DNA of 39,269 nt, from contig JADYUK010000024.1 of the NCBI GenBank assembly GCA_021531755.1, positions 1 to 39,269 on the forward strand. Direction: 5' to 3'. The notes below the pieces were generated by a model, which was not told the origin of the DNA, did not search any database, and saw only the letters and a list, made by a program, of their open reading frames with translations. Shown here in pieces: positions 1-9,090 of the stretch. The translations under genes and the position numbers were made by a program. The stretch's first letter is position 1. Every line of letters starts with the position of its first letter. Source of the DNA: Hoylesella loescheii (GTDB lineage Bacteria; Bacteroidota; Bacteroidia; Bacteroidales; Bacteroidaceae).

Positions 1-35
1 GAGAGTAGGAAGCCGCCTTCTTTTTGCAAAGAGCG

Positions 36-69
36 AAGCCCTGAGAGTAGCGATATTCTCAGGGCTTTT
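36..69 (+). terminator. Rho-independent terminator hairpin
   Basis: A perfect 11-bp stem (AAGCCCTGAGA at 36-46 with TCTCAGGGCTT at 57-67) encloses a 10-base loop and runs into TTTTA. It probably ends a gene lying to the left of the window on the plus strand. It could also work in the other direction, because AA precedes the left arm. Confidence 0.7.
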
Positions 70-86
70 ATAAATTATTATGCCTG

Positions 87-240
87 CTCAGGTCATGCCC
101 AGGCTCTGTCATCCTCGCAGTCTTTCTCAGGTCATGCCCAGGTTCTGTCATCCTTGCTGTCAGCCTAGGCCATGCCCAGGCTACGTCATCCTCGCAGTCA
201 GTCTTAGGACATGCAAGGTTCTGTCATCCGCGCTGTCAGT
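87..240. repeat. 39-bp imperfect tandem repeat, about four copies
   Basis: Copies of a unit beginning GG(T/C/A)CATGC(C)CAGG(C/T)TCTGTC start near 91, 130, 168 and 207, a period of 38-39 bp, with scattered substitutions. The unit is a multiple of three, so one frame stays open across it (80-289), but the translation is repetitive and has no credible start context. I do not call it a gene. Function is unknown; it may be an intergenic variable-number repeat. Confidence 0.75.
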
Positions 241-242
241 CG

Positions 243-509
243 TATCCCTCATTCACATTACCCATAGGTTCTATCAGTTGACTGTTTAACTCTACATGAT
301 GCGTGGGAATAGTGGATTATGAGTGTTATGGTATGAAAAGATGTTAATATTTAGCATATTCCTTGCTTGTCATTATCTGTTACAATTTGAAAAGTGTAAT
401 TTTACAGTGCCAAATCGAAATAGGGGAGTGGTAATGGTGGCAGTGGTTCAGTATTGAAGAAGTGTTGTTAAAGAGGTGGATATTTTAATGAGAAAGAGAA
501 ATAAGGAAT
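243..509. other. AT-rich intergenic leader before the flavoprotein gene
   Basis: No gene is supported here. The stretch is AT-rich and probably holds the promoter of the gene at 510, but I find no clean TAnnTTTG element. TACAATTTG at 381-389 has one base too many between TA and TTTG. A possible ribosome-binding AAGGA lies at 503-507. Confidence 0.4.
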
Positions 510-1088
510 ATGCGGATACTTATACTAAACGCGAGCCCGCGTAAGACGGGCAACATCTCAAGCATGGTAAGCATCATTGCTGACGAGGCAAGGCAGAACG
601 GTGCTGAGATAGATATCATAAATGTGAACAGCCTCAATGTAAGGCCCTGCATAGCGTGCATGAAATGCAGGACGGAGCACAAGTGTGTCATGCCTGAGGA
701 TGACGCACAGCGTGTGCTCAGTATAATACACGCGGCTGACGCTATGGTAATAGCTGCGCCATGCTACTGGGGGAACATTCCTGGGACACTGAAGGTGCTT
801 TTCGACCGTATCGTCTACGGCATGATGGACGAGAACCGTTATGGCATCCCTATACCGTTGCATAAGGGGAAGAGAGTTGTCCTGGCGAGCACCTCGACGA
901 CTCTATGGCCCTTCAATATCATCATGCACCAGACAAGGGGTGTCATAAGGGCTCTGAGGGAGATATGCCACTACAGCGGTTTCAAGGTTGTGGCGACGAT
1001 AGAGAAGGGCGGAACTAAAGCTGACACTTCCCTCTCTCCACGTATGGAGAAGAGATGCCGCAAGGCGATACGCAAACTTTGCAGATAG
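510..1088 (+). CDS. NADPH-dependent FMN reductase / iron-sulfur flavoprotein-like
   Basis: This 192-residue protein has the flavodoxin-like fold of the NADPH-dependent FMN reductase family: an N-terminal beta strand, the phosphate-binding loop NASPRKTGNIS (7-17) and the APCYWGNIPGTLK segment near 83-95. Cysteines 47, 50, 53 and 59 form C-x2-C-x2-C-x5-C, the compact pattern described for Isf-type iron-sulfur flavoproteins, so it may carry a [4Fe-4S] cluster as well as FMN. No signal peptide is seen, so it should be cytoplasmic. The ATG at 510 fits because AAGGA lies just upstream and the flavin motif follows at once. It stands alone, facing the GH2 gene across a shared inverted repeat. Substrate and partner are unknown; a quinone or flavin reductase role in redox balance is inference. 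Confidence 0.85.
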   Translation: MRILILNASPRKTGNISSMVSIIADEARQNGAEIDIINVNSLNVRPCIACMKCRTEHKCVMPEDDAQRVLSIIHAADAMVIAAPCYWGNIPGTLKVLFDRIVYGMMDENRYGIPIPLHKGKRVVLASTSTTLWPFNIIMHQTRGVIRALREICHYSGFKVVATIEKGGTKADTSLSPRMEKRCRKAIRKLCR

Positions 1089-1103
1089 ACTTTGCCTTAT
1101 AGG

Positions 1104-1160
1104 CATAAATACAGGGACAGCCTCCACATCAGCTGCGTGGGGGCTGTCCCTGTATTTATG
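1104..1160. terminator. Long perfect inverted repeat between convergent genes
   Basis: Nineteen perfectly paired bases (1104-1122 with 1142-1160) continue inward through a T-G wobble and CCAC/GTGG to about 24 bp around a 9-base loop. It starts 15 bases after the flavoprotein stop and 40 bases from the end of the GH2 gene. It is probably a bidirectional terminator or 3'-end stabiliser. Neither side has a T-tract, so ordinary intrinsic termination is not proven. Confidence 0.7.
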
Positions 1161-1199
1161 TCTATTGGTATCATGCACGCTTATCTGTCGGCAGTGGTG

Positions 1200-3869
1200 T
1201 TATCCTCCGACGCCGAAATCGGCTTGCTGGTCCTGCACTTCCTGCAACATGCGCTGGCGTTCCTCATCAGACAGTCTGTCGCTATCACGTTTCCCTTGTC
1301 CGCTGTGCCGCACTGTCCGCTGTGCTGTGCCAACAGATGGGTCTGTGACGAGTGGAACTGCTGACGGTACAGACTCGATAGTGAGATCAGCTGGTGAGGG
1401 TGTGTGTGTGCCGGGGTAGGTCACATCGGCATGTATGTGTATCTTGCCTGCTTTCTGTGTTGAGCGTATGAGGATGGGGGCGCTTCCCCATTCAACCTGC
1501 CTCGGATTGGCTCCAATTCCCTCTCCGTCGCCTATTATGGTGCCCTCTCCGGTCACAGTGAACCGTATCTCGTCCTTGGCCAGACGGCGTACATTGCCGT
1601 TGTCGTCTGTCACCTCACAAACGACAACGATGAAGTCTGAGCCGTCTGCCACGAGCTGGCGTCCACGCTCATCGGCATAAAGGCGGAGCTTCGTGCTGCG
1701 GCGCGACGGCATGCGGCGGTCAGTCGCCATCACCTTGCCACCTATGATTCCCTCTGCTGTCATGTTCACTTTCTGCCAGTTGCGGCCCTTGTAGGAGTAC
1801 TGGCGGGCATGCCAGAAGTCCCAAGCATCGCGGAATATCACGGGCGCATTGTACGGCATCATGCCTTCGTTGGACATCCTCCCCTCAAGAGTCTCTACTG
1901 AGGCTGAGCCCTGGTCGCGCATCACCTTGTGGTGTCTGACAGGCAGAGTCCATGACATCTCACCGTCATACATGGACAGACGGACGCTGTCACAGTTGGA
2001 GAAGACCACGACGTCAGGCTCTGAGAACTGTCCCATCTCATGGGCTATATACACGAAAGCTGTGTCCTCGCGTGCCGGTATCTGTGAGCGGAACATATAG
2101 AAAGCTGTCTTAGGCTGGCGGAAGGCATCGTATATGCCACCCCAATAGGGATCGGGATGATAGCCTCGCTGGTGGTCGAAGGGATGCCATTGGCATCCGC
2201 CAAGGAAGAGTCCGGTGGTCCGGTGCTGGTCGCATGTGGTGTTAGAGAGCGACAGAGCCTGTTTCAGCTGTGGTATCTCGCCCCATGAGCGTGAGGCGCG
2301 GTTGAGGTTGTTATGGGCATACCAGTCGTCGACATATTCTCCGAACTCTCTCGTGAACATGTTCTTGCCAAGGCTGATGGCCTTCTCCTCGTACTCCTTA
2401 CCCTTCACATTGTCTGCCTCGTCGTCGCCTGGCCATGCGTAGACGACATCATAATTGTCGAGCACACCAGCACTGTGGAGGTCGGCGGCAGCGACAGGAC
2501 GGTAAGGATATGGATACTCGTCGCGCGTGATTCTCAACGCCTCGATGGCGAAGTCCTCGGGATAGCGTGTCTCATTGAGTATGGGCTCCCACATGAGGAC
2601 CGAGGGGTGGTTGCGGTCGCGGCGTATGATGCTGCGTGTATTCTGGTGGACTTTCTCTGCGAACTCTGGCGCCTTGTTCCAGTACTGCCAGCCTGGCGTG
2701 GCCACGATGACGAAAATTCCGAGCTCGTCACATGCGTCCATAAACGCGGGGTCCTGCGGATAGTGGGCGACACGTATGATATTGAAACCGGCATCCTTCA
2801 GGCGGCGGGCATCACGCCACTGCTGTGAGTTGGGCACAGCATTGCCCACATAGGCGAAATCCTGATGGCGGTTGGCTCCGACGAACTGGCGGTAGCGGCT
2901 GCCATTAAGCCAGAATCCTTCTTTCCCACGGAACTCGAATGAGCGTATACCGATGCGTGTGGTGGCCTTGTCGACTCCCGCTGCCGATGAAAGTGTTGTC
3001 TGGAGCGTATAAAGATAAGGATGCTCGGGCGACCACAGCTGCGGATGACTTATGGCTGAACCTTGTGTCAGTGTGATAAATCCATGGGCGGGCACGACAC
3101 TCTTCTTCACCCATTTCTTCACGATACGGCCTGCCGCGTCAGTGAGGATGTTGGTGACTGTGACACGCGACGGCACACTGAGCCCGTTGCGGATATCTGT
3201 ATTAACATATACCCCAGCTGACTTCTGGCTGATATCGGCATAGTGGACAAAGATGCCTCCTGCCGCTGTACGGTTCTCATCGACAGCATCGGTGATATAT
3301 ACTTGTGGGCGCTGTCTCATCCATACATCACGGTATATGCCTCCATGATAGCAGAAATCGAGTGTCATCTGTTTCTTGCCCGGAGGGTATGTCTTGTCGT
3401 CTGAGTTGTCGGCCATCACCGCCACGACGACATTGTCGCCTGGCTTCACGCCTGCCTCAGTGAGATTGATTGTGACGGGGAGATAGCCTCCCTCGTGCTC
3501 TCTGACAAGCTGTCCGTTCACATAAAACCGCTGGCGGCCCATGACAGCCTCGAACAGCAGTTCAGTGACAGGGCCGGCCGGGGCGACGAAATGCTTGCGG
3601 TACCATGCCACACCCTGATAGTTGCGGCATCCGCTCGCCTCGGCTGGCATAAGCTGGACGGTATGTGGTGTTGAGACAATCTCCCACTGGCTGTCGTCGA
3701 AGGATACAGCTTCTGCACCAGGTACATCGCCACGGTGGAAACGCCAGTCGGGATTGAAGCTTGAGACTCCTGAACGTGCCATAAGGATATCTGCCGGTAT
3801 GGCACGAAGTGTGGATGGGCAGATGGCTGCCAGCACAAAGAGGATTATTAGTTTTGATATTGTCTTCAT
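1200..3869 (-). CDS. Glycoside hydrolase family 2 enzyme (beta-galactosidase-like)
   Basis: This 889-residue exported enzyme has a signal peptide (about 1-23, ending LRA). A GH2 sugar-binding beta-sandwich follows (about 35-190, with GVAWYRKHF and YHGGIYRDV), then an Ig-like domain (about 190-310) and a TIM barrel (about 312-600). Motif WEPILNE places the acid/base at Glu433, and TREFGE places the nucleophile at Glu508. The C-terminal 250 residues are further beta-sandwich domains. WEPILNE departs from the WSxGNE of classical LacZ and resembles GH2 enzymes of Bacteroidetes glycan loci, whose specificities vary, so the sugar is not assigned. It is probably the last gene of the GH106-esterase-GH2 set; the 270-bp gap upstream holds repeats, not a clear promoter. 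Pectic galactan or arabinogalactan side chains are a contextual guess. Confidence 0.85.
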   Translation of the reverse strand: MKTISKLIILFVLAAICPSTLRAIPADILMARSGVSSFNPDWRFHRGDVPGAEAVSFDDSQWEIVSTPHTVQLMPAEASGCRNYQGVAWYRKHFVAPAGPVTELLFEAVMGRQRFYVNGQLVREHEGGYLPVTINLTEAGVKPGDNVVVAVMADNSDDKTYPPGKKQMTLDFCYHGGIYRDVWMRQRPQVYITDAVDENRTAAGGIFVHYADISQKSAGVYVNTDIRNGLSVPSRVTVTNILTDAAGRIVKKWVKKSVVPAHGFITLTQGSAISHPQLWSPEHPYLYTLQTTLSSAAGVDKATTRIGIRSFEFRGKEGFWLNGSRYRQFVGANRHQDFAYVGNAVPNSQQWRDARRLKDAGFNIIRVAHYPQDPAFMDACDELGIFVIVATPGWQYWNKAPEFAEKVHQNTRSIIRRDRNHPSVLMWEPILNETRYPEDFAIEALRITRDEYPYPYRPVAAADLHSAGVLDNYDVVYAWPGDDEADNVKGKEYEEKAISLGKNMFTREFGEYVDDWYAHNNLNRASRSWGEIPQLKQALSLSNTTCDQHRTTGLFLGGCQWHPFDHQRGYHPDPYWGGIYDAFRQPKTAFYMFRSQIPAREDTAFVYIAHEMGQFSEPDVVVFSNCDSVRLSMYDGEMSWTLPVRHHKVMRDQGSASVETLEGRMSNEGMMPYNAPVIFRDAWDFWHARQYSYKGRNWQKVNMTAEGIIGGKVMATDRRMPSRRSTKLRLYADERGRQLVADGSDFIVVVCEVTDDNGNVRRLAKDEIRFTVTGEGTIIGDGEGIGANPRQVEWGSAPILIRSTQKAGKIHIHADVTYPGTHTPSPADLTIESVPSAVPLVTDPSVGTAQRTVRHSGQGKRDSDRLSDEERQRMLQEVQDQQADFGVGG

Positions 3870-3977
3870 GTATTTCTGTTATATGAAGGTTGTTCGTATA
3901 TTATGCGAAGACCTATTGGACGATTATCCAGGACGTGAACAGACCGTTGTTGCTTGACTTTGTATGGTGAAGATTCA

Positions 3978-4146
3978 GTCTTCTTCCTTTGCACCTCGGC
4001 AATAATCAAGCGAGCTTGATATTGCTCTCGGTTTGTCGTCAGTTGATATTGCTCTCGGTTTGTCGTCAGTTGACTATCGTCTTCTTCCTTCGCACCTCGG
4101 CAATATTCAAGCGAGCTTGATATTGCTCTCGGTTTGTCGTCAGTTG
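3978..4146 (-). repeat. Hairpin-bearing direct repeats, two full copies plus a 27-bp duplication
   Basis: Two copies of a ~68-bp unit (3978-4045 and 4079-4146) differ at only a few positions. Between them the 27 bp at 4019-4045 are duplicated exactly at 4046-4072. Each full copy has a hairpin with CAAGC/GCTTG arms and a 2-base loop, extended by near-complementary ATATT sequence. The copy at 4079-4146 overlaps the last codons and TGA of the esterase gene. A diverged relative lies at 39201-39269. The rest of the gap 3870-4139 shows no gene or recognisable promoter. Confidence 0.8.
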
Positions 4147-5660
4147 TTATCGTATTCTATCTTTTTCTTGCCATTATCATCATTGAGGACAGGCCAGTCG
4201 TCTGTGCGGAACGACGACAGAGGTAGGCCATCACAGAAGAGGTCACCGTCGGCCCAGTTATGGAAAGCGTAACGCACAGCGGCTGGCGATGTCACCTCTG
4301 GGGCTGAGACCTTCAGGTATTTCCGTTTGTATATCTCTACCTTGGCGGGATAGAAGACACGGTCGGGACCTGCAATCTCGAAGAGATGGCTTGTGAAAGA
4401 GCTGTTCTTCCCATACAGGTTCATCTTGTCATTCTCGAACGAGAGAATAGCCGCTCCGTCCTCAACCGTCATGCTCTTATAGCGTGCCGACTGGGCTGTA
4501 ACTCCCTTTATGCCGTATGTATTGACAAGGGCGAGAAGCGAGAGACGCTCTCCAGCTATATTCTTCTTTGGTGGGTGTATACCTTTCTCTATTCCTGCAT
4601 CCATGAGTACGGCCATGCCGGCATTCGGAATCTCCTTCTCTGCTATCATCTGCTGCTCACGCAGTAATGCCGAGTTGTGTGTCCAGTTTATGAGGCTGTA
4701 GTCATACGGAGCTATCTGGCAATAATAGAATGGGAAATCACCTATGCCCCATTCCTCTCGCCATTCAGTCACCATGGTCTTCATCTGCTGTGCATAGTCG
4801 CCGTAGCGCGGCACATTGTCCTCTCCCTGATACCATATCGCTCCACGTATGCCGTAGCCGATGACAGGATGCAGCATGCCGTTATAGAGCACCGTTGGCT
4901 GCCTGTTGGGCGATTTGATATCGGCAGGCTTGTATGGAATCTGGTAGGGCGACTTGTCTGTCACGAACTGCTGGACATGCTCGCGGTTCATCCATGCCTC
5001 ACAGCTTGAGCCTCCCCATGCCGTCACGATGAGTCCGACGGGCACACCGAGGACACGTCTGAGCTCACGTCCGAAATAGTATGCCGTGGCCGAGAACTCC
5101 CTCACTGTCTGCGGCTCTGCCCTCTGCCATTTACCTGTCGTGGTGTCTATAGGCTCGACACGACTGGTGCGCTTGGCTTGATAGAGATGTAGCAGAGGGT
5201 CGGAAGAGTGGAGGATGTCCATATTGCCATTCTCGATGGGTTGTGAGGGGAAGCCTTTCATAGGCATCTCCATATTCGACTGTCCTGCACAGAGCCATAC
5301 CTCGCCGATGAGGACATCATCAAACTGCAACTCCTCGCCATCTGTCACAGTGACAATATATGGCCCTCCAGCCTCTGGCGTTGTGGCCGATATAGACCAT
5401 CGGCCTTGCTTGTCGGCCTTGGAGAGATAGGTCTTGCTGTTCCATGATGTGGTGAGCCTGACTGTCTTTCCTGCTGATGCTGTGCCCCAGAACTTCACTG
5501 TCGTCTCGCGCTGGAGCACCATGCCACTGTCAAAAATTGCAGGCATCCATATCTTTGCAGAGACAGGGGAGAGGCCGAGGATAATGGAGAGGAATATGAG
5601 AATGGGGCGCAAACGTGTGCCCAAGGGCGATAGAGGATGATAGGTATTCATAGTATACAA
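4140..5660 (-). CDS. Sialate O-acetylesterase-type SGNH carbohydrate esterase
   Basis: This 506-residue exported protein removes O-acetyl groups from sugars by family inference. The signal peptide is about 1-35 (hydrophobic LILIFLSIILGL, then SPVSA). The segment IFDSGMVLQRE is the usual N-terminal signature of this group. GQSNM places the catalytic serine at 128, and GAIWYQGEDN is the block III oxyanion segment. A late IHPPKKN supplies the probable catalytic histidine, but the aspartate usually three residues before it is a lysine here (EKGIH). The C-terminal part is beta-sandwich-like. Met4 is an alternative start. Lying between GH106-type and GH2 genes, it probably deacetylates a plant glycan such as acetylated rhamnogalacturonan; sialic acid is less likely, since no sialidase is nearby. 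Confidence 0.85.
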   Translation of the reverse strand: MYTMNTYHPLSPLGTRLRPILIFLSIILGLSPVSAKIWMPAIFDSGMVLQRETTVKFWGTASAGKTVRLTTSWNSKTYLSKADKQGRWSISATTPEAGGPYIVTVTDGEELQFDDVLIGEVWLCAGQSNMEMPMKGFPSQPIENGNMDILHSSDPLLHLYQAKRTSRVEPIDTTTGKWQRAEPQTVREFSATAYYFGRELRRVLGVPVGLIVTAWGGSSCEAWMNREHVQQFVTDKSPYQIPYKPADIKSPNRQPTVLYNGMLHPVIGYGIRGAIWYQGEDNVPRYGDYAQQMKTMVTEWREEWGIGDFPFYYCQIAPYDYSLINWTHNSALLREQQMIAEKEIPNAGMAVLMDAGIEKGIHPPKKNIAGERLSLLALVNTYGIKGVTAQSARYKSMTVEDGAAILSFENDKMNLYGKNSSFTSHLFEIAGPDRVFYPAKVEIYKRKYLKVSAPEVTSPAAVRYAFHNWADGDLFCDGLPLSSFRTDDWPVLNDDNGKKKIEYDNN

Positions 5661-5761
5661 GATATATTTGTTTGCAGATTAGGTTTAGGTTTATAGTGAG
5701 ACAATGGCCCGGCCCTCATGGCGAGACGCTCCATAAGGGATGCCACCACTCACTGTCAGCC

Positions 5762-8700
5762 CTATGGCAGAGTGATGGCAACAGGTCCAAGAAGCCCGGC
5801 AGGAAGGAGATGGGGTGACTTCATGCGGTAGCGGGCGTTTGTCCATATACCGTCATACGGCGGTGTGCCCTCGTCCATACCCCTTAGGGCATTGGCCCAT
5901 GTGTTGACGACCTCAATCTCTATGGTGTTTGTTCCGCGTCTGAGAGCATGGCCTATCGCCACAGTATATGGCGCTGTCCATGATATGCCACAGTCTATGC
6001 CGTTCACCCATACATGGGCGATATCCCTCACTGTGCCGAGCTGCAGCACCATATCTGCCTGCGGACGTCTCACCTTCACGGTTGTCGTGTAACGTCCATG
6101 GCCAGAGAAGAAACACTCGCGGATATCCTCTGAGTCTGACCAGCTGTAGAGCGACGTTATGGTCTTCTCCACTCCCGACTCGGCAAATGTCAGCGTGAAT
6201 GGGCCTGTGAGAGGTATAGTGACAGGCTTGCGGGTCTCAGCCACGGGAGTGGTTGCGAGAGGCTGGGATGGCAGACATGACAGGACATTGCCGATGCTGC
6301 CCTTAGGATATATAACGAAGCAGGAGCCGCCTGGCTGCATCACAGTGCGGACAACACTCTCGGACGACGGCTGGGAGAGTGTGTTGCTGACGGCGTCATA
6401 TATATACCACTCACCCTGAGCCGTATCACGGAAGCGCATCTCGACATCGCGTTTCTCGTCAAGCTGGTTAGAGACAAAGTATATTTCGCCCGTCTCAGCG
6501 CTGCGGTGGGCATAGGCCATATTATCAGGAATCACGGCATCGCGCTCCAGACCATACTGTGAGAAGTCGGCAGCGGTGTATGGCTTGTATAAGATAACCA
6601 CTCCGGCATCTCTCAGCTCCCTTATCTTCTGCATGACAGGCTCGCTGTATCCAGTGAACGAAGGGTCCATCGGCCGGCGGCCGGGAAGGACAACGACACG
6701 GTACCGTGCGCCGCCTGGCAGCGTCATGCAGCCGTCCTCAGCCTTTGACAGTCGCATGAGGACATCGGGATTGAACGAGTCATACTGATAGCCATGCAAC
6801 GCGTCACACCAATCCTTGGTGTCTACGATACCTGCCGAGTGGTTCACATTGACAGGACTCTCGGCCATCGGACAGCCTTTGTTTTCACGGCGCACACGCT
6901 CACTATTGACACGTTCCTGGCCGAAAATGCCGGGGAGTATATCCACAAGACGCTCTGGAAGGACAGAGCGGCGCGGCATCTCCTCGCCTGTGAAGACGGC
7001 GATATCCTGTACAGGACGCCCCTGCTGGAGAAGAGCCGAGCAGCGTGTGATATAGTCAACGAACGGACGTGACTCTGCAAACCATGTCTGGTCACGCTGG
7101 AAGAACAGGCCTATGCCGTCGAGCGTCATGCCCGGGCGGCGGTCCATCCATGGGTTATGGGCGTTCACATGGAAGAAGAGGCGGTTCATGCCCATAGCGA
7201 AATTGCGGTCGAGGAGAGTCTTGATATTTGCCGGAGTCTCATCCCAGACCCCTCTCACCTCTGTGAATCCCTCTGCCTGTATGATGCGTTTGCCATAGAC
7301 ATGGCCTCCAGATATGGCATCGAGCATATCGTTCGGCTTGTCGTGTGTGGGAGAGTTAAGCCAGTACTCGCCCATAGGAAAGTCTGCATAGCGGTAATGG
7401 TCTATGCCGTCGGCCACCATTGTCGGCGCTATGCTCTCGCTTGAGAAGCCCATACCCATGGCATGGGCACGGTCGCGGACAGTGGCAAAGAAATTGTCGT
7501 TGACAAGGTCGTTTATGGTCAGGCGTATATCGCGCAGCACGCGCTCTGTCTCCGCAGCGCTCACAACAGGCACTCCAGCCATGACAGGCAGCCACGGCAT
7601 GAGGTCATATCCACGACGGCGCATGAACTCCTGTGCGAATGTCTCCGACCAGTTCTGGCAGCCACACTCCCATGAGTCGACATGGAGATACTTCACCACA
7701 TGTCCCGATGGGAGCTCTGTGAACTTCGTAAACCAGTTGTCGATGAGCTTGTTGACAGCTTTTGCTGAGAACTTGTCACACTCAAGTCCCTTGCCTCCAC
7801 CTGCTGTCTCATTGGTCTGTCCGGTAGAGATATGCCCCATATTCAGTATGCGGTACCGTCCCTCGGGTAGCTCTGTCAGCAATGTTCCGTCGGCAGAGAC
7901 CTCAAGGCGAATAATCTTGTCGAGAGGAGTGCAGAGCCTGCCGGGGAGCTGCTCGTCTGTTGTCTCCTGTGCGACACGCCATACATTGGCGGCCTTCCCC
8001 TCCCAGTGGTGTATCCTGGGCTGTTGGTGGAAGACGAGGCTTTTCAGCCTGAGTGTGGGTTTCCACTTTGCTGCATCGAGATCTTCTGAGCCCGGTTCTG
8101 TTCCCTCTGGGGTCCATGAGAAGCGGTAATATCGCGGCTGTGGCCCGGAAGTCTGTGGCAGAGCGTACGTGCTCGGCATGTTGCCATTCTGCCATCCCTG
8201 GCGTGCGGGTACGAAAGTCATGAGGTGGGAGAATGTCTCTCCGTCCTGGCTTGTCTCCACCTTGAGGCGCTGACACTGCATGTTTGTGCCTGAAGGTGTC
8301 ACCTCGACATTCCTTATCGTCACCCCCTCTGGCATCTCGTATGTGAACCAGCAAGGGTCATTGGCACGCACGATGTTCTTCTCGTCCGATGTCACATTCC
8401 CCGATGTTGTCATACGTACCGGCTGGACGATATCCTCAGCGTAGTCGGCTGGTATGGCATAGGCTGCAATATGGTAAGCCCCTGTGGGCAATGCTGGTAC
8501 TGACGGCATCGTCGTCTGGGCTGTCTTGCGTTTCTTGATGGCCTTTCGCTTGTTTCCTACTGTTATGACAGTATCTGCCCATACCACTTTCTGCATGGAC
8601 TCCTCAGGAGTGAACCACGGCCCGCCAGCGAGGGCGAAGCCGTCGCATATATGGATACCGACCTCCAGTCCGAGCGAGTCGGCCGTATTGAGGGCACAGT

Positions 8701-8968
8701 CCACAGCGCGCCAGAAGGCTGGTGTCAGTTGCTCAGCCTTTCCCTCATATTCCGGACGCTGTGCCGAGCTGCGTATAGGCATGAGGTATGTCCCTCTCAG
8801 TCCTGCGTCATGCATGGCCTGGAGGTCGGCCTTTATGGCTGGTTCTGTGACAGCGCCGTACATCCAGTACCAGAAACAGAAAGGCGTGCCGTCGTTATGG
8901 ACGACAGTCCTGCATACCGCCGACAAGCATACGAGGAATGAGAAAAACGTCAGAAATATCTTTTTCAT
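5762..8968 (-). CDS. GH106-type alpha-L-rhamnosidase-like protein
   Basis: This 1068-residue exported protein resembles GH106 enzymes of Bacteroidetes pectin loci in length and motifs. A signal peptide (about 1-19) is followed by FCFWYWMYGAVTEPAIKADL, matching the family's W.WMNG..T..GI..DL opening, and by GGPWFTPEESMQKVVW near residue 115. The catalytic (beta/alpha)8 region carries the acidic motifs HVDSWECG, SSESIAP, MGEYW and IQAEGFTEVRG, which would supply the catalytic and calcium-binding residues; I do not assign them individually. The last 150 residues form a GH2-type jelly-roll ending near WTNARYRMKSP. It is the first gene after the promoter at 9091-9122, with a leader of about 115 bases. 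It would cleave terminal alpha-L-rhamnose from pectin-like glycan; specificity is inferred from family alone. Confidence 0.82.
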   Translation of the reverse strand: MKKIFLTFFSFLVCLSAVCRTVVHNDGTPFCFWYWMYGAVTEPAIKADLQAMHDAGLRGTYLMPIRSSAQRPEYEGKAEQLTPAFWRAVDCALNTADSLGLEVGIHICDGFALAGGPWFTPEESMQKVVWADTVITVGNKRKAIKKRKTAQTTMPSVPALPTGAYHIAAYAIPADYAEDIVQPVRMTTSGNVTSDEKNIVRANDPCWFTYEMPEGVTIRNVEVTPSGTNMQCQRLKVETSQDGETFSHLMTFVPARQGWQNGNMPSTYALPQTSGPQPRYYRFSWTPEGTEPGSEDLDAAKWKPTLRLKSLVFHQQPRIHHWEGKAANVWRVAQETTDEQLPGRLCTPLDKIIRLEVSADGTLLTELPEGRYRILNMGHISTGQTNETAGGGKGLECDKFSAKAVNKLIDNWFTKFTELPSGHVVKYLHVDSWECGCQNWSETFAQEFMRRRGYDLMPWLPVMAGVPVVSAAETERVLRDIRLTINDLVNDNFFATVRDRAHAMGMGFSSESIAPTMVADGIDHYRYADFPMGEYWLNSPTHDKPNDMLDAISGGHVYGKRIIQAEGFTEVRGVWDETPANIKTLLDRNFAMGMNRLFFHVNAHNPWMDRRPGMTLDGIGLFFQRDQTWFAESRPFVDYITRCSALLQQGRPVQDIAVFTGEEMPRRSVLPERLVDILPGIFGQERVNSERVRRENKGCPMAESPVNVNHSAGIVDTKDWCDALHGYQYDSFNPDVLMRLSKAEDGCMTLPGGARYRVVVLPGRRPMDPSFTGYSEPVMQKIRELRDAGVVILYKPYTAADFSQYGLERDAVIPDNMAYAHRSAETGEIYFVSNQLDEKRDVEMRFRDTAQGEWYIYDAVSNTLSQPSSESVVRTVMQPGGSCFVIYPKGSIGNVLSCLPSQPLATTPVAETRKPVTIPLTGPFTLTFAESGVEKTITSLYSWSDSEDIRECFFSGHGRYTTTVKVRRPQADMVLQLGTVRDIAHVWVNGIDCGISWTAPYTVAIGHALRRGTNTIEIEVVNTWANALRGMDEGTPPYDGIWTNARYRMKSPHLLPAGLLGPVAITLP

Positions 8969-9017
8969 CTTGTTCAGTATTATAGATAAGGTTTGTGTAC
9001 TTTAATGCGTGTTGCTG

Positions 9018-9055
9018 ATGGCGTATGCAGTGTGTGCTGTTGTGGCATACGCCAT
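9018..9055 (-). other. Hairpin in the 5' leader of the GH106-type gene
   Basis: An 11-bp perfect inverted repeat (ATGGCGTATGC at 9018-9028 with its complement at 9045-9055) has a 16-base loop. It lies between the predicted start of transcription (about 9084) and the start codon at 8968. It may stabilise the messenger or bind a regulator. Confidence 0.55.
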
Positions 9056-9090
9056 GGAATAGTGTCATAAGCCTGCACACTATCCAGCCA

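Noticed and set aside
80..289. Small plus-strand gene of 69 codons
   Set aside because: It is the translation of the 39-bp tandem repeat. No ribosome-binding site or recognisable domain.
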